A DNA stretch of 64,000 bases from Palsa-870 sp035937155 (GTDB lineage Bacteria > Chloroflexota > Dormibacteria > Dormibacterales > Dormibacteraceae): assembly GCA_035937155.1 (NCBI GenBank), contig DASYVJ010000018.1:14068-78067 (forward strand). Direction: 5' to 3'. The number at the start of each line of letters is the position of its first letter. Position 1 is the stretch's first letter. This document shows positions 33,381-40,517 of this stretch, piece after piece. The translations under genes and the position numbers were made by a program. The notes under the pieces were generated by a model. That model worked only from the letters and a program-made list of their open reading frames with translations, was not told the origin of the DNA and did not search any database.

Positions 33381-33580
33381 CCGCCACCCACCATGCGCAC
33401 GATCTCGACATTGTCCCCGCCGTCAAGCGTGACCCCTTCAAATGCGGCGCGCTCGATGATCGTCCCGTTGTGCTCCACCGCAACCGCGCGCGGGTTGACG
33501 CCGAGCCGCTGCAAGTAATCCAACAGACGAGTTGGGCCCTCGAGCTCGATCTGCTTGCCGTTGACCTGGAGGGTGATCAC
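33377..33580 (-). CDS. thiS: Sulfur carrier protein ThiS
   Basis: 67 residues with the ubiquitin-like fold and C-terminal Gly-Gly (RMVGGG). QVNGKQIELEGPTRLLDYLQ and VAVEHNGTIIER are typical. It carries thiocarboxylate sulfur for the thiazole made by ThiG. GTG start overlapping the stop of the ThiE/TenI gene (GTGA). Confidence 0.93.
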   Translation of the reverse strand: MITLQVNGKQIELEGPTRLLDYLQRLGVNPRAVAVEHNGTIIERAAFEGVTLDGGDNVEIVRMVGGG

Positions 33581-34083
33581 CGGAACATTCCGATCGCCGC
33601 ATAGCCTGCCGCACCGGCCGCGTGGCACTCCGCGATCCGCTCCTCGGTCACGCCGCCGATCGCCAGCACTGGGATCCGCACCGCGCGTGCCACCAGCTCC
33701 AGCGCCGCAAGATCTGTGGGCGGCGCGCTGGGATGGCTCGCACTTTTCCACACCGGACCGAAGATGACGAAATCGGCTCCGTCCAGCTCCGCGCGCTGCG
33801 CGCCGGCGATCGAGTGAACCGAGCGTCCGATCAGACGCTGGCCTAGGACGATTCGAGCATCGGCCACCGAGATATCGCTTTCCGGGAGGTTGACCCCGGC
33901 CGCGCCTGATGCGAGCGCCACGTCACAGCGCGAGCTGATGACGACAGGCACTGAGGCCGAGGCCACCAACTCCCTCGCCTCGTGCTCGAGGGCTCGAGTG
34001 CTCAGGCCCGGAGCGCGAAGCTGGACGATGGTGGCTCGAGGCGCCGCGCGCAGCCCCGCGCTCGCACTGCTGACCACCGCCAT
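33577..34083 (-). CDS. tenI: ThiE/TenI-family protein, more like thiazole tautomerase TenI
   Basis: 168 residues, shorter than ThiE (about 210). The segments LIGRSVHSIAGAQRAELDGA and DFVIFGPVW resemble TenI, including the histidine used for thiazole tautomerisation (GRSVHS). The ThiE residues for pyrophosphate transfer (QxREK, VNDR) read VQLRAPG and ISSRCD. Placement between thiG and thiS suits TenI. Start ATG 34083; an in-frame CTG at 34101 overlapping the thiG stop would add LTLPVA, which fits the first strand better. Could still have ThiE activity. Confidence 0.75.
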   Translation of the reverse strand: MAVVSSASAGLRAAPRATIVQLRAPGLSTRALEHEARELVASASVPVVISSRCDVALASGAAGVNLPESDISVADARIVLGQRLIGRSVHSIAGAQRAELDGADFVIFGPVWKSASHPSAPPTDLAALELVARAVRIPVLAIGGVTEERIAECHAAGAAGYAAIGMFR

Positions 34084-34097
34084 CGCGACAGGAAGGG

Positions 34098-34892
34098 TCA
34101 GGACGGTCGCGAGATGCCTTCGGTCGGGGAGCTCGGACTCGCCTCACCACGCTTTGGTATGCGGCCGGCCGTGTATGCCTTGCGCCCCGCCTCCACGCCC
34201 CCTCTGATGGCCTCGGCCATCAAGGCGGGGTCCCTGGCCAGCGCAATCGCTGTGTTCACCAGCACCGCGTCGGCGCCGAGCTCCATCGCAAGTGCCGCGT
34301 CGGATGGAGCTCCGATTCCCGCGTCGACGACGACGGGGACGCGAGCCTCCTCGATGATGATCCGAACCTGTTCCAGTGTCTGCAGGCCCTGGCCCGAACC
34401 GATCGGTGAGCCGAGCGGCATAACTGTCACCGTTCCGATCTCTTCGAGCTTCTTCGCCAGGACCGGGTCCGCGTTGATGTAGGGAAGCACCTTGAAGCCT
34501 TCGCCGACCAGCACTCGCGCCGCCTTCAGCGTCTCCTCCGGATCAGGAAAGAGGTATCGCGGATCCGGGATGACCTCGAGCTTGACCCAGTCCGACAGGC
34601 CCATCGAGCGCGCGAGCCGTGCGATGCGGATCGCCTCATCCGCGGTGCGGCATCCCGCCGTGTTCGGAAGGATGCGATAGCGCTTCCAGTCAATCACGTC
34701 GAGGATCGTCTTCTTCTTGGGGTCATCGAGGTCGAGCCGGCGCAGCGCCACCGTGACGAGCTCGCAGCCCGAGGCCTCCAGTGCGGCGAGCATGGACTCG
34801 TCGGTCGGATATTTGCCGGTGCCGAGAAACAGCCGCGACCGCAGCTCGACGCCGGCGATGACCAGGCGGTCGGCGGCTGTGACGGTCTGCAT
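34098..34892 (-). CDS. thiG: Thiazole synthase ThiG
   Basis: 264-residue TIM barrel: LFLGTGKYPTDESMLAALEA, ELVTVALRRLDL, LPNTAGCRTADEAIRIARLA, WVKLEVIPDPRYLFPD (Schiff-base lysine region), MPLGSPIGSGQG and VVDAGIGAPSDAALAMELG. It builds the thiazole phosphate of thiamine from deoxyxylulose phosphate and ThiS thiocarboxylate. TAAGCT on the minus strand (34899-34904) ends 6 nt before the ATG, leaving no room for a TPP riboswitch. Neither thiC nor thiD is present in the window. Confidence 0.97.
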   Translation of the reverse strand: MQTVTAADRLVIAGVELRSRLFLGTGKYPTDESMLAALEASGCELVTVALRRLDLDDPKKKTILDVIDWKRYRILPNTAGCRTADEAIRIARLARSMGLSDWVKLEVIPDPRYLFPDPEETLKAARVLVGEGFKVLPYINADPVLAKKLEEIGTVTVMPLGSPIGSGQGLQTLEQVRIIIEEARVPVVVDAGIGAPSDAALAMELGADAVLVNTAIALARDPALMAEAIRGGVEAGRKAYTAGRIPKRGEASPSSPTEGISRPS

Positions 34893-34898
34893 CAGTCC

Positions 34899-34904
34899 AG
34901 CTTA
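34899..34904 (-). promoter_or_regulatory. -10 element of the thiG operon
   Basis: Minus-strand TAAGCT, 6 nt from the thiG ATG; implies a leaderless transcript. Confidence 0.5.
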
Positions 34905-34934
34905 GCGAACAACTGAACGAGCTACTGGATCAGC

Positions 34935-35363
34935 TCAGGGCAGGTCCTGCTGCAAGAGAAGCGTCTTGTCGCGTTCGTACGTCAGGCGCTTGATCGCGTC
35001 GGGGAGCGAAAGCCACAGCAGCCTGTCGACTTCGATGCCGGGCCGGAATTTGCCGCCCCGCACCTCCATCACCCAGTAGCACGCGACCTTGTCACGCCCG
35101 CGACGGTCGATGTATGCCGTACAGCCCAGCGGCCGGGTCAGCTCGCAGCGCAGGCCCGTTTCCTCTTTGACCTCTCGCAGCGCACAGTCCTCGGCGCTCT
35201 CGTTGGGCTCGATCTTGCCCTTGGGCAAGGTCCAATCGTCATAAGCGGGTCGGTGGATGACCGCGATCTCCGTATCGCCGGATCGGGTGCTGCGGCACAC
35301 GACGCCACCAGCAGCCCTGATCACGCTCACATCGGCCACTTCCAGGATTTTTGTTGCCACCAT
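34935..35363 (-). CDS. Nudix hydrolase (MutT-like)
   Basis: 142 residues with a complete Nudix box, GX5EX7REUXEEXGU, seen as GKIEPNESAEDCALREVKEE followed by TGL. The N-terminal strand VIRAAGGVVCRS and WTLPKGKIEP match MutT1- or diadenosine-type hydrolases. Substrate unknown; nucleotide sanitation is likely. It starts with ATG behind GGAG. Confidence 0.92.
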   Translation of the reverse strand: MVATKILEVADVSVIRAAGGVVCRSTRSGDTEIAVIHRPAYDDWTLPKGKIEPNESAEDCALREVKEETGLRCELTRPLGCTAYIDRRGRDKVACYWVMEVRGGKFRPGIEVDRLLWLSLPDAIKRLTYERDKTLLLQQDLP

Positions 35364-35487
35364 TGCTCCTTCGTAAGCTGAAACGTCTGCGTTGCGGGGT
35401 TCCTTCCGTTTCAGGCCGTCATGCGATGACGTGCTGAGAGTTTAGCCCTGCGGGCCATCGCTCTCCAACACATTTTGCAATTTCGTG
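35364..35487. other. Intergenic region with inverted repeats downstream of pit
   Basis: 124 bp. It contains an 8-bp inverted repeat CTGAAACG/CGTTTCAG (35378-35385 and 35407-35414), a tight hairpin CGTCAT-GCG-ATGACG (35417-35431) and a small GC hairpin GCCC-TGC-GGGC (35447-35457). These may terminate pit transcripts or regulate the Nudix gene; no U-tract is present. Confidence 0.35.
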
Positions 35488-36507
35488 CTAGCCGCTCAAG
35501 CCTGCGGTGTGGAGAATCGCGTACGCAACCCATGCGATGAGCGCTGCAGCGGGGATCGTGACGAGCCAGGCCAGGGCGATACTTGCACCCAGCCCCCAGC
35601 TCACCGCTGAGAGCTTGCGTATAGCGCCAACTCCCATCACCGAGCCGGTGATCACGTGCGTTGTGCTCACGGGCAGACCAATCAGCGTCGCGCCCTGGAT
35701 TACGGTCGCTCCCATGAACTGTGCCGCCATGCCGGTCACAGGCTCGAGCTTGATGATGCTCCAGCCCAGGGTCCGGATAATGCGCCACCCGCCGGCATAG
35801 GTACCGAAGGCGATGGTCACAGCCGAGAGAATCACGACCCAGATAGGGACCTGGAAGGTCTTCAAGTTGCCCGACGCGATCAGTGCCAGCGTGATTGCAG
35901 CCATGGTCTTCTGCGCATCGTTGGCGCCGTGCGAGTAGGAGAGGAAGGCTGATGTCAGTACCTGCAAGCCGCGGAAGGTTCGGTTGACCGGTGCTGGTCG
36001 GAGTTGCAGGCGGTACACGATGAAGATCAACAGGACTGCAAAGGCGCCGGCGGCCACAAAACCCAGCGGTGGCGAGATGGCCAGGCTGGCGACCTGCTTG
36101 CCAAGCGCCGACCATTTCACCCCACCCAGGCCACCGGCCGCCGCAATGCCCGCGCCGCACAGGCCGCCGATCAGCGCATGTGTTGAGCTGCTAGGGAGTC
36201 CGCGATACCAGGTGATGAGGTTCCATGAGATCGCGCCGAGCAAGGCCGCTATGACAATGACAAGGCCGGGTTTGATGGCGAGGGTGCTCGCGATGGTATT
36301 GGAAACTTTCGCCTGGAAAAACGCGACGGTGACTACTGCTCCGACCAGGTTGAAGACGGCCGAGAGCGCAACGGCCGCCTGCGGGGATAGGGCTCGAGTT
36401 GAGATCGACGTGGCGATGGCATTGGCTGTGTCGTGGAAACCGTTGGTGAAGTCGAACGCGACGGCGACCCCGATCGTGACCCATAGAAGGATTGCGGTCT
36501 CACGCAT
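35488..36507 (-). CDS. pit: Low-affinity inorganic phosphate transporter PiT
   Basis: 339-residue polytopic transporter with the duplicated PiT signature: FDFTNGFHDTANAIATSIST near the N-terminus and LSYSHGANDAQKTMAAITLA in the second half. GLPVSTTHVITGSVMGVGA and LPSSSTHALIGGLCGAGI are the paired re-entrant regions. It imports metal-phosphate complexes with protons. The start overlaps the DUF47 stop by 8 bp, forming the common DUF47-pit pair. Confidence 0.96.
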   Translation of the reverse strand: MRETAILLWVTIGVAVAFDFTNGFHDTANAIATSISTRALSPQAAVALSAVFNLVGAVVTVAFFQAKVSNTIASTLAIKPGLVIVIAALLGAISWNLITWYRGLPSSSTHALIGGLCGAGIAAAGGLGGVKWSALGKQVASLAISPPLGFVAAGAFAVLLIFIVYRLQLRPAPVNRTFRGLQVLTSAFLSYSHGANDAQKTMAAITLALIASGNLKTFQVPIWVVILSAVTIAFGTYAGGWRIIRTLGWSIIKLEPVTGMAAQFMGATVIQGATLIGLPVSTTHVITGSVMGVGAIRKLSAVSWGLGASIALAWLVTIPAAALIAWVAYAILHTAGLSG

Positions 36508-37108
36508 TCTTGATCGCGATGGTCTCCATTACGTTGGCGGTGTGTTCGCAAGCGTCCATCGTGGCTTCCAGCAGGTCGTAGATGTCCTTCCACTTGACCA
36601 GCTCCGCCGCGTCGGTTACGGTCGAGAACAGTTCCCCGATTGCAGCGCGCGTGAGCCGGTCGCCTTCGTTCTCGAGCCTGTGTATCTCCAGGCGGTGGGG
36701 TTTTAGTTCGGCAAAGCCTTCCAACCGGTCGAGTGCCGCGGCGAGCTCGATACCAGCCTTGGCCAGGAATTCGCCCATCTGCTTGGCAGAATCCGAGATG
36801 GTCTGGATCCGGTAAAGATCAATCTTGTCGCCAGTCTCCTCCGCCAGGTCGACCACGTCGTCTAGGCTCGAAGCGAGCTGCAGAATGTCCTCCTGGTCGA
36901 GCGGAGTGATGAACGTGCTGTTGACCAGGTTGTGGATCTGGTGAGCTGCCTCATCGGCCTCGTGCTCGAGGTCACGCAGGCGCGCGTGCCTACTTTTGCC
37001 TTCTAGGAGAGACTTGCTCAGCTCGGTCAGGGTCTCGCTGACCAGCTCACCTTGCTTCCGAAGCAGATCGTAGAAACGGTGCCCCCGCGGTAGCGGTATG
37101 AATTTCAT
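36500..37108 (-). CDS. DUF47-family Pit accessory protein (PhoU-like)
   Basis: 202 residues, nearly all helical, of the PhoU-like DUF47 family (YkaA/TIGR00153 type): PLPRGHRFYDLLRKQGELVS, then ITPLDQEDILQLASSLDDVVD. It presumably regulates the Pit transporter encoded just downstream. Starts at ATG with GGAGGA four nucleotides upstream. It shares strong similarity with the second copy at 37548. Confidence 0.94.
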   Translation of the reverse strand: MKFIPLPRGHRFYDLLRKQGELVSETLTELSKSLLEGKSRHARLRDLEHEADEAAHQIHNLVNSTFITPLDQEDILQLASSLDDVVDLAEETGDKIDLYRIQTISDSAKQMGEFLAKAGIELAAALDRLEGFAELKPHRLEIHRLENEGDRLTRAAIGELFSTVTDAAELVKWKDIYDLLEATMDACEHTANVMETIAIKNA

Positions 37109-37146
37109 CGCTTCCTCCGACAGAAAACTGGTGCTAGCGTGTTGAC

Positions 37147-37541
37147 GTGGTCGAGGGACGAGGACCTCGTGTCCTTTTCGTCTGTGGTCAAAACGCGGGC
37201 CGCAGCCAGATGGCGGCCGCCTTGTTTAATCGACATGCTGCCGGTCTCGCCGTTGCTGACTCGGCGGGAACGACGCCGGCCGTTCGCGTTCATCCCGAAG
37301 TCGTCGAGGTGATGCGTGAGCTCGGTATCGACCTCTCAGCCGCAAACCACGGTTGATGACCGCAGAGCTGGCCGCGGGCACCGTTCGAGTGATCACGATA
37401 GGCTGCGAAGAGGGCGAGTGCCCAGTGGTAAGCGTTCCTGTCGGAGACTGGGGACTTCCCGACCCGGCCGGCCAGCCGCTGGAGAAGGTGCGCGTCATCG
37501 ACCGTCGAGTGCGTCTACTGGTCTCGAGCCTGGCGATCTGA
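37147..37541 (+). pseudogene. Low-molecular-weight phosphatase / arsenate reductase, frameshifted
   Basis: Two overlapping frames together make one LMW-phosphatase-like protein of about 130 residues. Frame 1 (37147-37356) has the catalytic loop FVCGQNAGRSQMAAALFN (CX5R) and ends LGIDLSAANHG. Frame 0 (37353-37541) continues MTAELAAGTVRVITIGCEEG and WGLPDPAGQPLEKV. One extra C near 37343-37350 (AACCCACGG instead of AACCACGG) would restore ANPRLMTAELA. Either a real frameshift or an assembly error. The intact family dephosphorylates tyrosine or reduces arsenate. Divergent from DUF47-pit. Confidence 0.8.
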
Positions 37542-37547
37542 CTCAAT

Positions 37548-38159
37548 TCAGGCGTTCTTAATCGCGATCGTCTCGATGATCTCCGCCACCGACTCGCACT
37601 CGTCTAGGGTCGACTCTAGGAGTGAGTAGAGATCCTTCCATTTGATGATGTCGGCGGGAGTCTGGTGGTTGGTTTCGAAAAGCCTCTGGAGCGCGTACCG
37701 CGTGATTGTGTCACCGTCGTTCTCGAGGCGGTGAATCTCCTGGAGCACGGGGTCGATTCCCTTGAAGTCCTCCAGCCGGTCAACTGCCTTGGCCAGTTCC
37801 ACGCCGGCTTTTGCGAGGCATTCGCCGAACCGTTTGGCCGAATCCGTGATTGAGATGATTTCGTAGAGATCGATCTTGTCTGAGAACTCCTCCGCGAGGT
37901 CGACGATCTGGTCGAGGCCATGGGCGAGAAGCAGGATGTCCTCCTGCTCCATAGGCGTCGTAAACGTACGATTGGTCAGGTTGTAGATGTCATGGGTGAC
38001 GTCGTCGCACGTGTGCTCGAGCTCACGCAGCCGGGGATGCCGGTTCGTTTCTTCCAACAGTGAGTCTCTGAGCTCGGTCAACGTCTCGCTGACCAGCACG
38101 CCCTGCCGCCGGAACAACTCATAGAAACGGTGTTCGCGCGGGATCAAGCTCAGCTTCAC
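37548..38159 (-). CDS. Second DUF47-family PhoU-like protein
   Basis: 203-residue paralogue of the 36500 gene: IPREHRFYELFRRQGVLVSE, FTTPMEQEDILLLAHGLDQI, and the same C-terminal ending ETIAIKNA. No transporter is directly coupled to it. The gene ends 6 bp from the broken phosphatase and begins with GTG below a palindromic operator-like site. The duplication around the phosphatase suggests that it arose by tandem copying. Confidence 0.92.
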   Translation of the reverse strand: MKLSLIPREHRFYELFRRQGVLVSETLTELRDSLLEETNRHPRLRELEHTCDDVTHDIYNLTNRTFTTPMEQEDILLLAHGLDQIVDLAEEFSDKIDLYEIISITDSAKRFGECLAKAGVELAKAVDRLEDFKGIDPVLQEIHRLENDGDTITRYALQRLFETNHQTPADIIKWKDLYSLLESTLDECESVAEIIETIAIKNA

Positions 38160-38179
38160 GCTCTCACCACCCCCAACTA

Positions 38180-38205
38180 AGGGTAAGGCAGGCGAGCCTT
38201 AAGGC
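38180..38205. promoter_or_regulatory. Palindromic operator-like site upstream of the second DUF47 gene
   Basis: TAAGGC (38184-38189) and GCCTTA (38196-38201) form an inverted repeat with 6-nt spacer, and GCCTTAAGGC (38196-38205) is itself a perfect palindrome. A minus-strand TACCCT (38180-38185) could be the -10. The form recalls DtxR/MntR-type metal-regulator boxes; the regulator is not identified. Confidence 0.35.
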
Positions 38206-38242
38206 ACCGCGGTGAGCCCGAGGGGAGGCCCCGGAACCGTAC

Positions 38243-39322
38243 TCAGGTCAAGATCGGCTTGCCACTTGAGGTAACTCGCTTGAGGGTGGTCAGAGCAAGG
38301 TCCTGGACGGCCTTAGGAAGCGGCGCGTATTGGAGGTCGCGGCCGTAGGTCTGGCCGTCCGTGACCAGCCACTTGAACAGAAACACGATGGCCTTGCCTT
38401 TGGCCAGATCAGAGATGGACGTGCGCACGATGATCCAGCTGAAGCCGGCGATAGGGTACGTGGTGTCACCCGGCTGGTTGGTGATCGAGAAGTTGCTGGG
38501 GCTGACATCAGGGTTCTGAGCTGCCGCCGCGGTCGCCCCCGCCACGCTGGCCTGCACAAACTTTCCATTCTTGTTCCGGAGAAAGGCCTGGCTCATACCT
38601 GTCTGCACCACATACGCGAGTTCGACATAACCTATCGCGCCCTCCGTCTGCTTGACGGCTTGCGCCACGCCGTCGTTGCCCTTTCCGCCGATGCCCGCGG
38701 GCCACTGCACCGATTTCGCTACACCGACCTTCGACTGCCACTCGTCGGCAACCTTGCCGAGATAGTCGGTGAAGTGGTAGGTGGTACCGCTGCCGTCGGA
38801 CCTGTGCACCACGGTGATACTCGTATTCGGAAGGTTGACGCCGGCGTTCAGAGCCGTAAGCGCGGGGTCGTTCCATTTCTTGATGCGGCCGAGGTAGATC
38901 GCGGCTAATGCCGCGCCGTCGAGCTGGATCTTGCTCACGCCCGAAAGGTTATAAGCGACGGCGACCACGCCCAGTGTCGTGGGAATCTGGACCAACGAAT
39001 CGGGTCCGCCGGCGGCGGCGATATCCGATGCCTGCATTGGTACATCGCTCGCACCGAAGTCCACCGTGTCCTTTGTGAACTGCTGGATGCCGGCGCCCGA
39101 GCCAACCGCCTGGTAGTTGACTATCACCTGCGGGTAAGTCTGTGTGTAGGTGTAGAAGGCTCTCGTATAGAAGGGCTCAGGGAACGTCGCCCCGGCGCCC
39201 GTCAGTGTGCCCTGGCCGACGTCCGCCGACGGTGCTGCCGCGCTTCCACCACACGCCGTTGCTATTAGTCCAAAGACGATCAGCGACACGATCACACGCA
39301 CGGCCAGCTCCGCTCTCATCAT
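38243..39322 (-). CDS. pstS: Phosphate ABC transporter substrate-binding lipoprotein PstS
   Basis: 359 residues. Signal peptide with lipobox FGLIATACGG (Cys24), then the PstS fold: LTGAGATFPEPFYTRAFYTY, VNYQAVGSGAGIQQF, DFGASDVPM, VVHRSDGSGTTYHFTDYL and GAIGYVELAYV. It captures phosphate outside the membrane for PstCAB. Transcribed away from phoR under a PHO-box array (39380-39408). An AGAGGGG ribosome-binding site precedes the ATG. Confidence 0.97.
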   Translation of the reverse strand: MMRAELAVRVIVSLIVFGLIATACGGSAAAPSADVGQGTLTGAGATFPEPFYTRAFYTYTQTYPQVIVNYQAVGSGAGIQQFTKDTVDFGASDVPMQASDIAAAGGPDSLVQIPTTLGVVAVAYNLSGVSKIQLDGAALAAIYLGRIKKWNDPALTALNAGVNLPNTSITVVHRSDGSGTTYHFTDYLGKVADEWQSKVGVAKSVQWPAGIGGKGNDGVAQAVKQTEGAIGYVELAYVVQTGMSQAFLRNKNGKFVQASVAGATAAAAQNPDVSPSNFSITNQPGDTTYPIAGFSWIIVRTSISDLAKGKAIVFLFKWLVTDGQTYGRDLQYAPLPKAVQDLALTTLKRVTSSGKPILT

Positions 39323-39364
39323 TGATCCCCTCTTCTAGTCAGTGCCGGCGGTCATCCGGACGAG

Positions 39365-39370
39365 AAGCTA
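39365..39370 (-). promoter_or_regulatory. -10 element of pstS
   Basis: Minus-strand TAGCTT, exactly 9 nt downstream of the last PHO heptamer, the same spacing as in the pstB promoter. Confidence 0.5.
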
Positions 39371-39379
39371 CCGGGCGTC

Positions 39380-39408
39380 GGTTATCCGAGGGTTAAACAC
39401 CGCTTAAG
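39380..39408 (-). promoter_or_regulatory. PHO box array of pstS
   Basis: Three direct repeats at an 11-bp period on the minus strand: CTTAAGC (39402-39408), TTTAACC (39391-39397) and GATAACC (39380-39386). The 11-bp repeat spacing is the hallmark of PhoB-family binding sites. The array takes the place of a -35 element. Confidence 0.65.
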
Positions 39409-39430
39409 CGTGGATGCGCTGCGCCGCTCC

Positions 39431-39436
39431 TATACT
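39431..39436 (+). promoter_or_regulatory. -10 element of phoR
   Basis: TATACT followed by 7 nt and the GTG at 39444; used to choose the phoR start. Confidence 0.5.
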
Positions 39437-39443
39437 CGCGCCC

Positions 39444-40481
39444 GTGATCTGGGAGCGTTGGCGGAGGAGCTTGCGACCCGACCGCGACCCGCAGCCACTC
39501 AAGCCATTCGAGGACCTCATCGAAGAAGCGCCCGTAATTGCCTTACTGCTCGATCGCGTGCAGCGAGTCGTGGCCGCGAACGAAGCGGCTCGGCGCTACT
39601 TCGACATTGATGCGGCGCGGCTGCCGGCGAGCCTCGTCGAAGCGACACTCGAAGGCAACTTGATCGCAATTCTCAGCGCCGGCACCCCGGAGGGTGAGAC
39701 GCAACTTGTCCACCGCCGGCGCACAGTGCGGTCCAAGCTCGTGCCGGGACCGCGTCCGGGTGAGACCCTGATGTTCCTCCTTGACGTGACCGAGTTGCGC
39801 CTGCTTGAGCGGGTCCGGCAGGAGTTCGTAGCCAACCTGGTGCACGATCTCAAGACACCGATCACCTCATTGCGACTGACGGCCGAAAGCCTTCTCGGCA
39901 ATCCGGCTCCAAGAGACCGTGCGCGTTTTGCCGAACGGCTGGTCAAGGAGGCGGATCTGATGAGCAGGATCATCGACAACCTGCGCCAGCTGGCCGAGTT
40001 GGAGTCCGGGGCGCTGATGCTCGAGCGAACTTCGTTCAACCTTGGGGAGCTCATTCAGGAGTTAGCTCAGCGCCTTGGGCCCGAACGGAAGCTGAACGTA
40101 GATTTGTCCGAAACGATGGTCATCTCGACTGACCGGCCGAAGCTTGCCCAGGCTTTAGGAAACCTGGTAGACAATGCGGCCAAGTTCTCGCCGCCCGAGT
40201 CGGCGATTGACATTCGCGCCGAGGTGGTGCCCCCAAGCGTGCGTATCAGTGTTCGGGACCGCGGACCGGGTATCTCTCCCGAACACTGGAACCGCGTCTT
40301 CGAACGCTTCTACAAGGTCGATCGGGCGCGCCCTCGCGAGGCGGGCGGCTTTGGGTTAGGCCTCGCGATCACAAAGCACCTTATTCAATCGATCGGCGGG
40401 AGGATCTGGACCGTGGCCGCCGATGACGGTGGCCAGGTGTTCTCCATCGAGCTGGCGGCCGACGCCTTAACCAGCCCATAA
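39444..40481 (+). CDS. phoR: PhoR-like sensor histidine kinase without membrane helices
   Basis: 345 residues: PAS domain (about 25-115; EAPVIALLLDRVQRVVAANE), HisKA with His134 in FVANLVHDLKTPITSLRL, and HATPase (NLVDNAAKFSPPESAID; DRGPGISPEHWNRVFERFY; GFGLGLAITKHL). Canonical PhoR proteins have N-terminal membrane helices; none is seen, so this one is probably cytoplasmic or held by PstCAB/PhoU. Start GTG 39444, 7 nt after TATACT. Its partner PhoB is encoded three genes downstream. Confidence 0.9.
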   Translation: MIWERWRRSLRPDRDPQPLKPFEDLIEEAPVIALLLDRVQRVVAANEAARRYFDIDAARLPASLVEATLEGNLIAILSAGTPEGETQLVHRRRTVRSKLVPGPRPGETLMFLLDVTELRLLERVRQEFVANLVHDLKTPITSLRLTAESLLGNPAPRDRARFAERLVKEADLMSRIIDNLRQLAELESGALMLERTSFNLGELIQELAQRLGPERKLNVDLSETMVISTDRPKLAQALGNLVDNAAKFSPPESAIDIRAEVVPPSVRISVRDRGPGISPEHWNRVFERFYKVDRARPREAGGFGLGLAITKHLIQSIGGRIWTVAADDGGQVFSIELAADALTSP

Positions 40482-40494
40482 AGTTCGCTTAACC
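40466..40494 (+). promoter_or_regulatory. PHO box array of the pstB operon
   Basis: CTTAACC (40466-40472), CATAAAG (40477-40483) and CTTAACC (40488-40494), 11-bp period. The array overlaps the end of phoR and lies 9 nt before TAGTGT. Confidence 0.65.
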
Positions 40495-40503
40495 TTCCGG
40501 ACC

Positions 40504-40509
40504 TAGTGT
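40504..40509 (+). promoter_or_regulatory. -10 element of pstB
   Basis: TAGTGT, 9 nt after the last PHO heptamer and 8 nt before the GTG at 40518. Confidence 0.5.
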
Positions 40510-40517
40510 CGATGTGA

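Noticed and set aside
34893..34934. Possible TPP riboswitch before thiG
   Set aside because: Only 42 bp separate thiG from the Nudix gene and the -10 lies 6 nt before the ATG; no leader exists to hold one.
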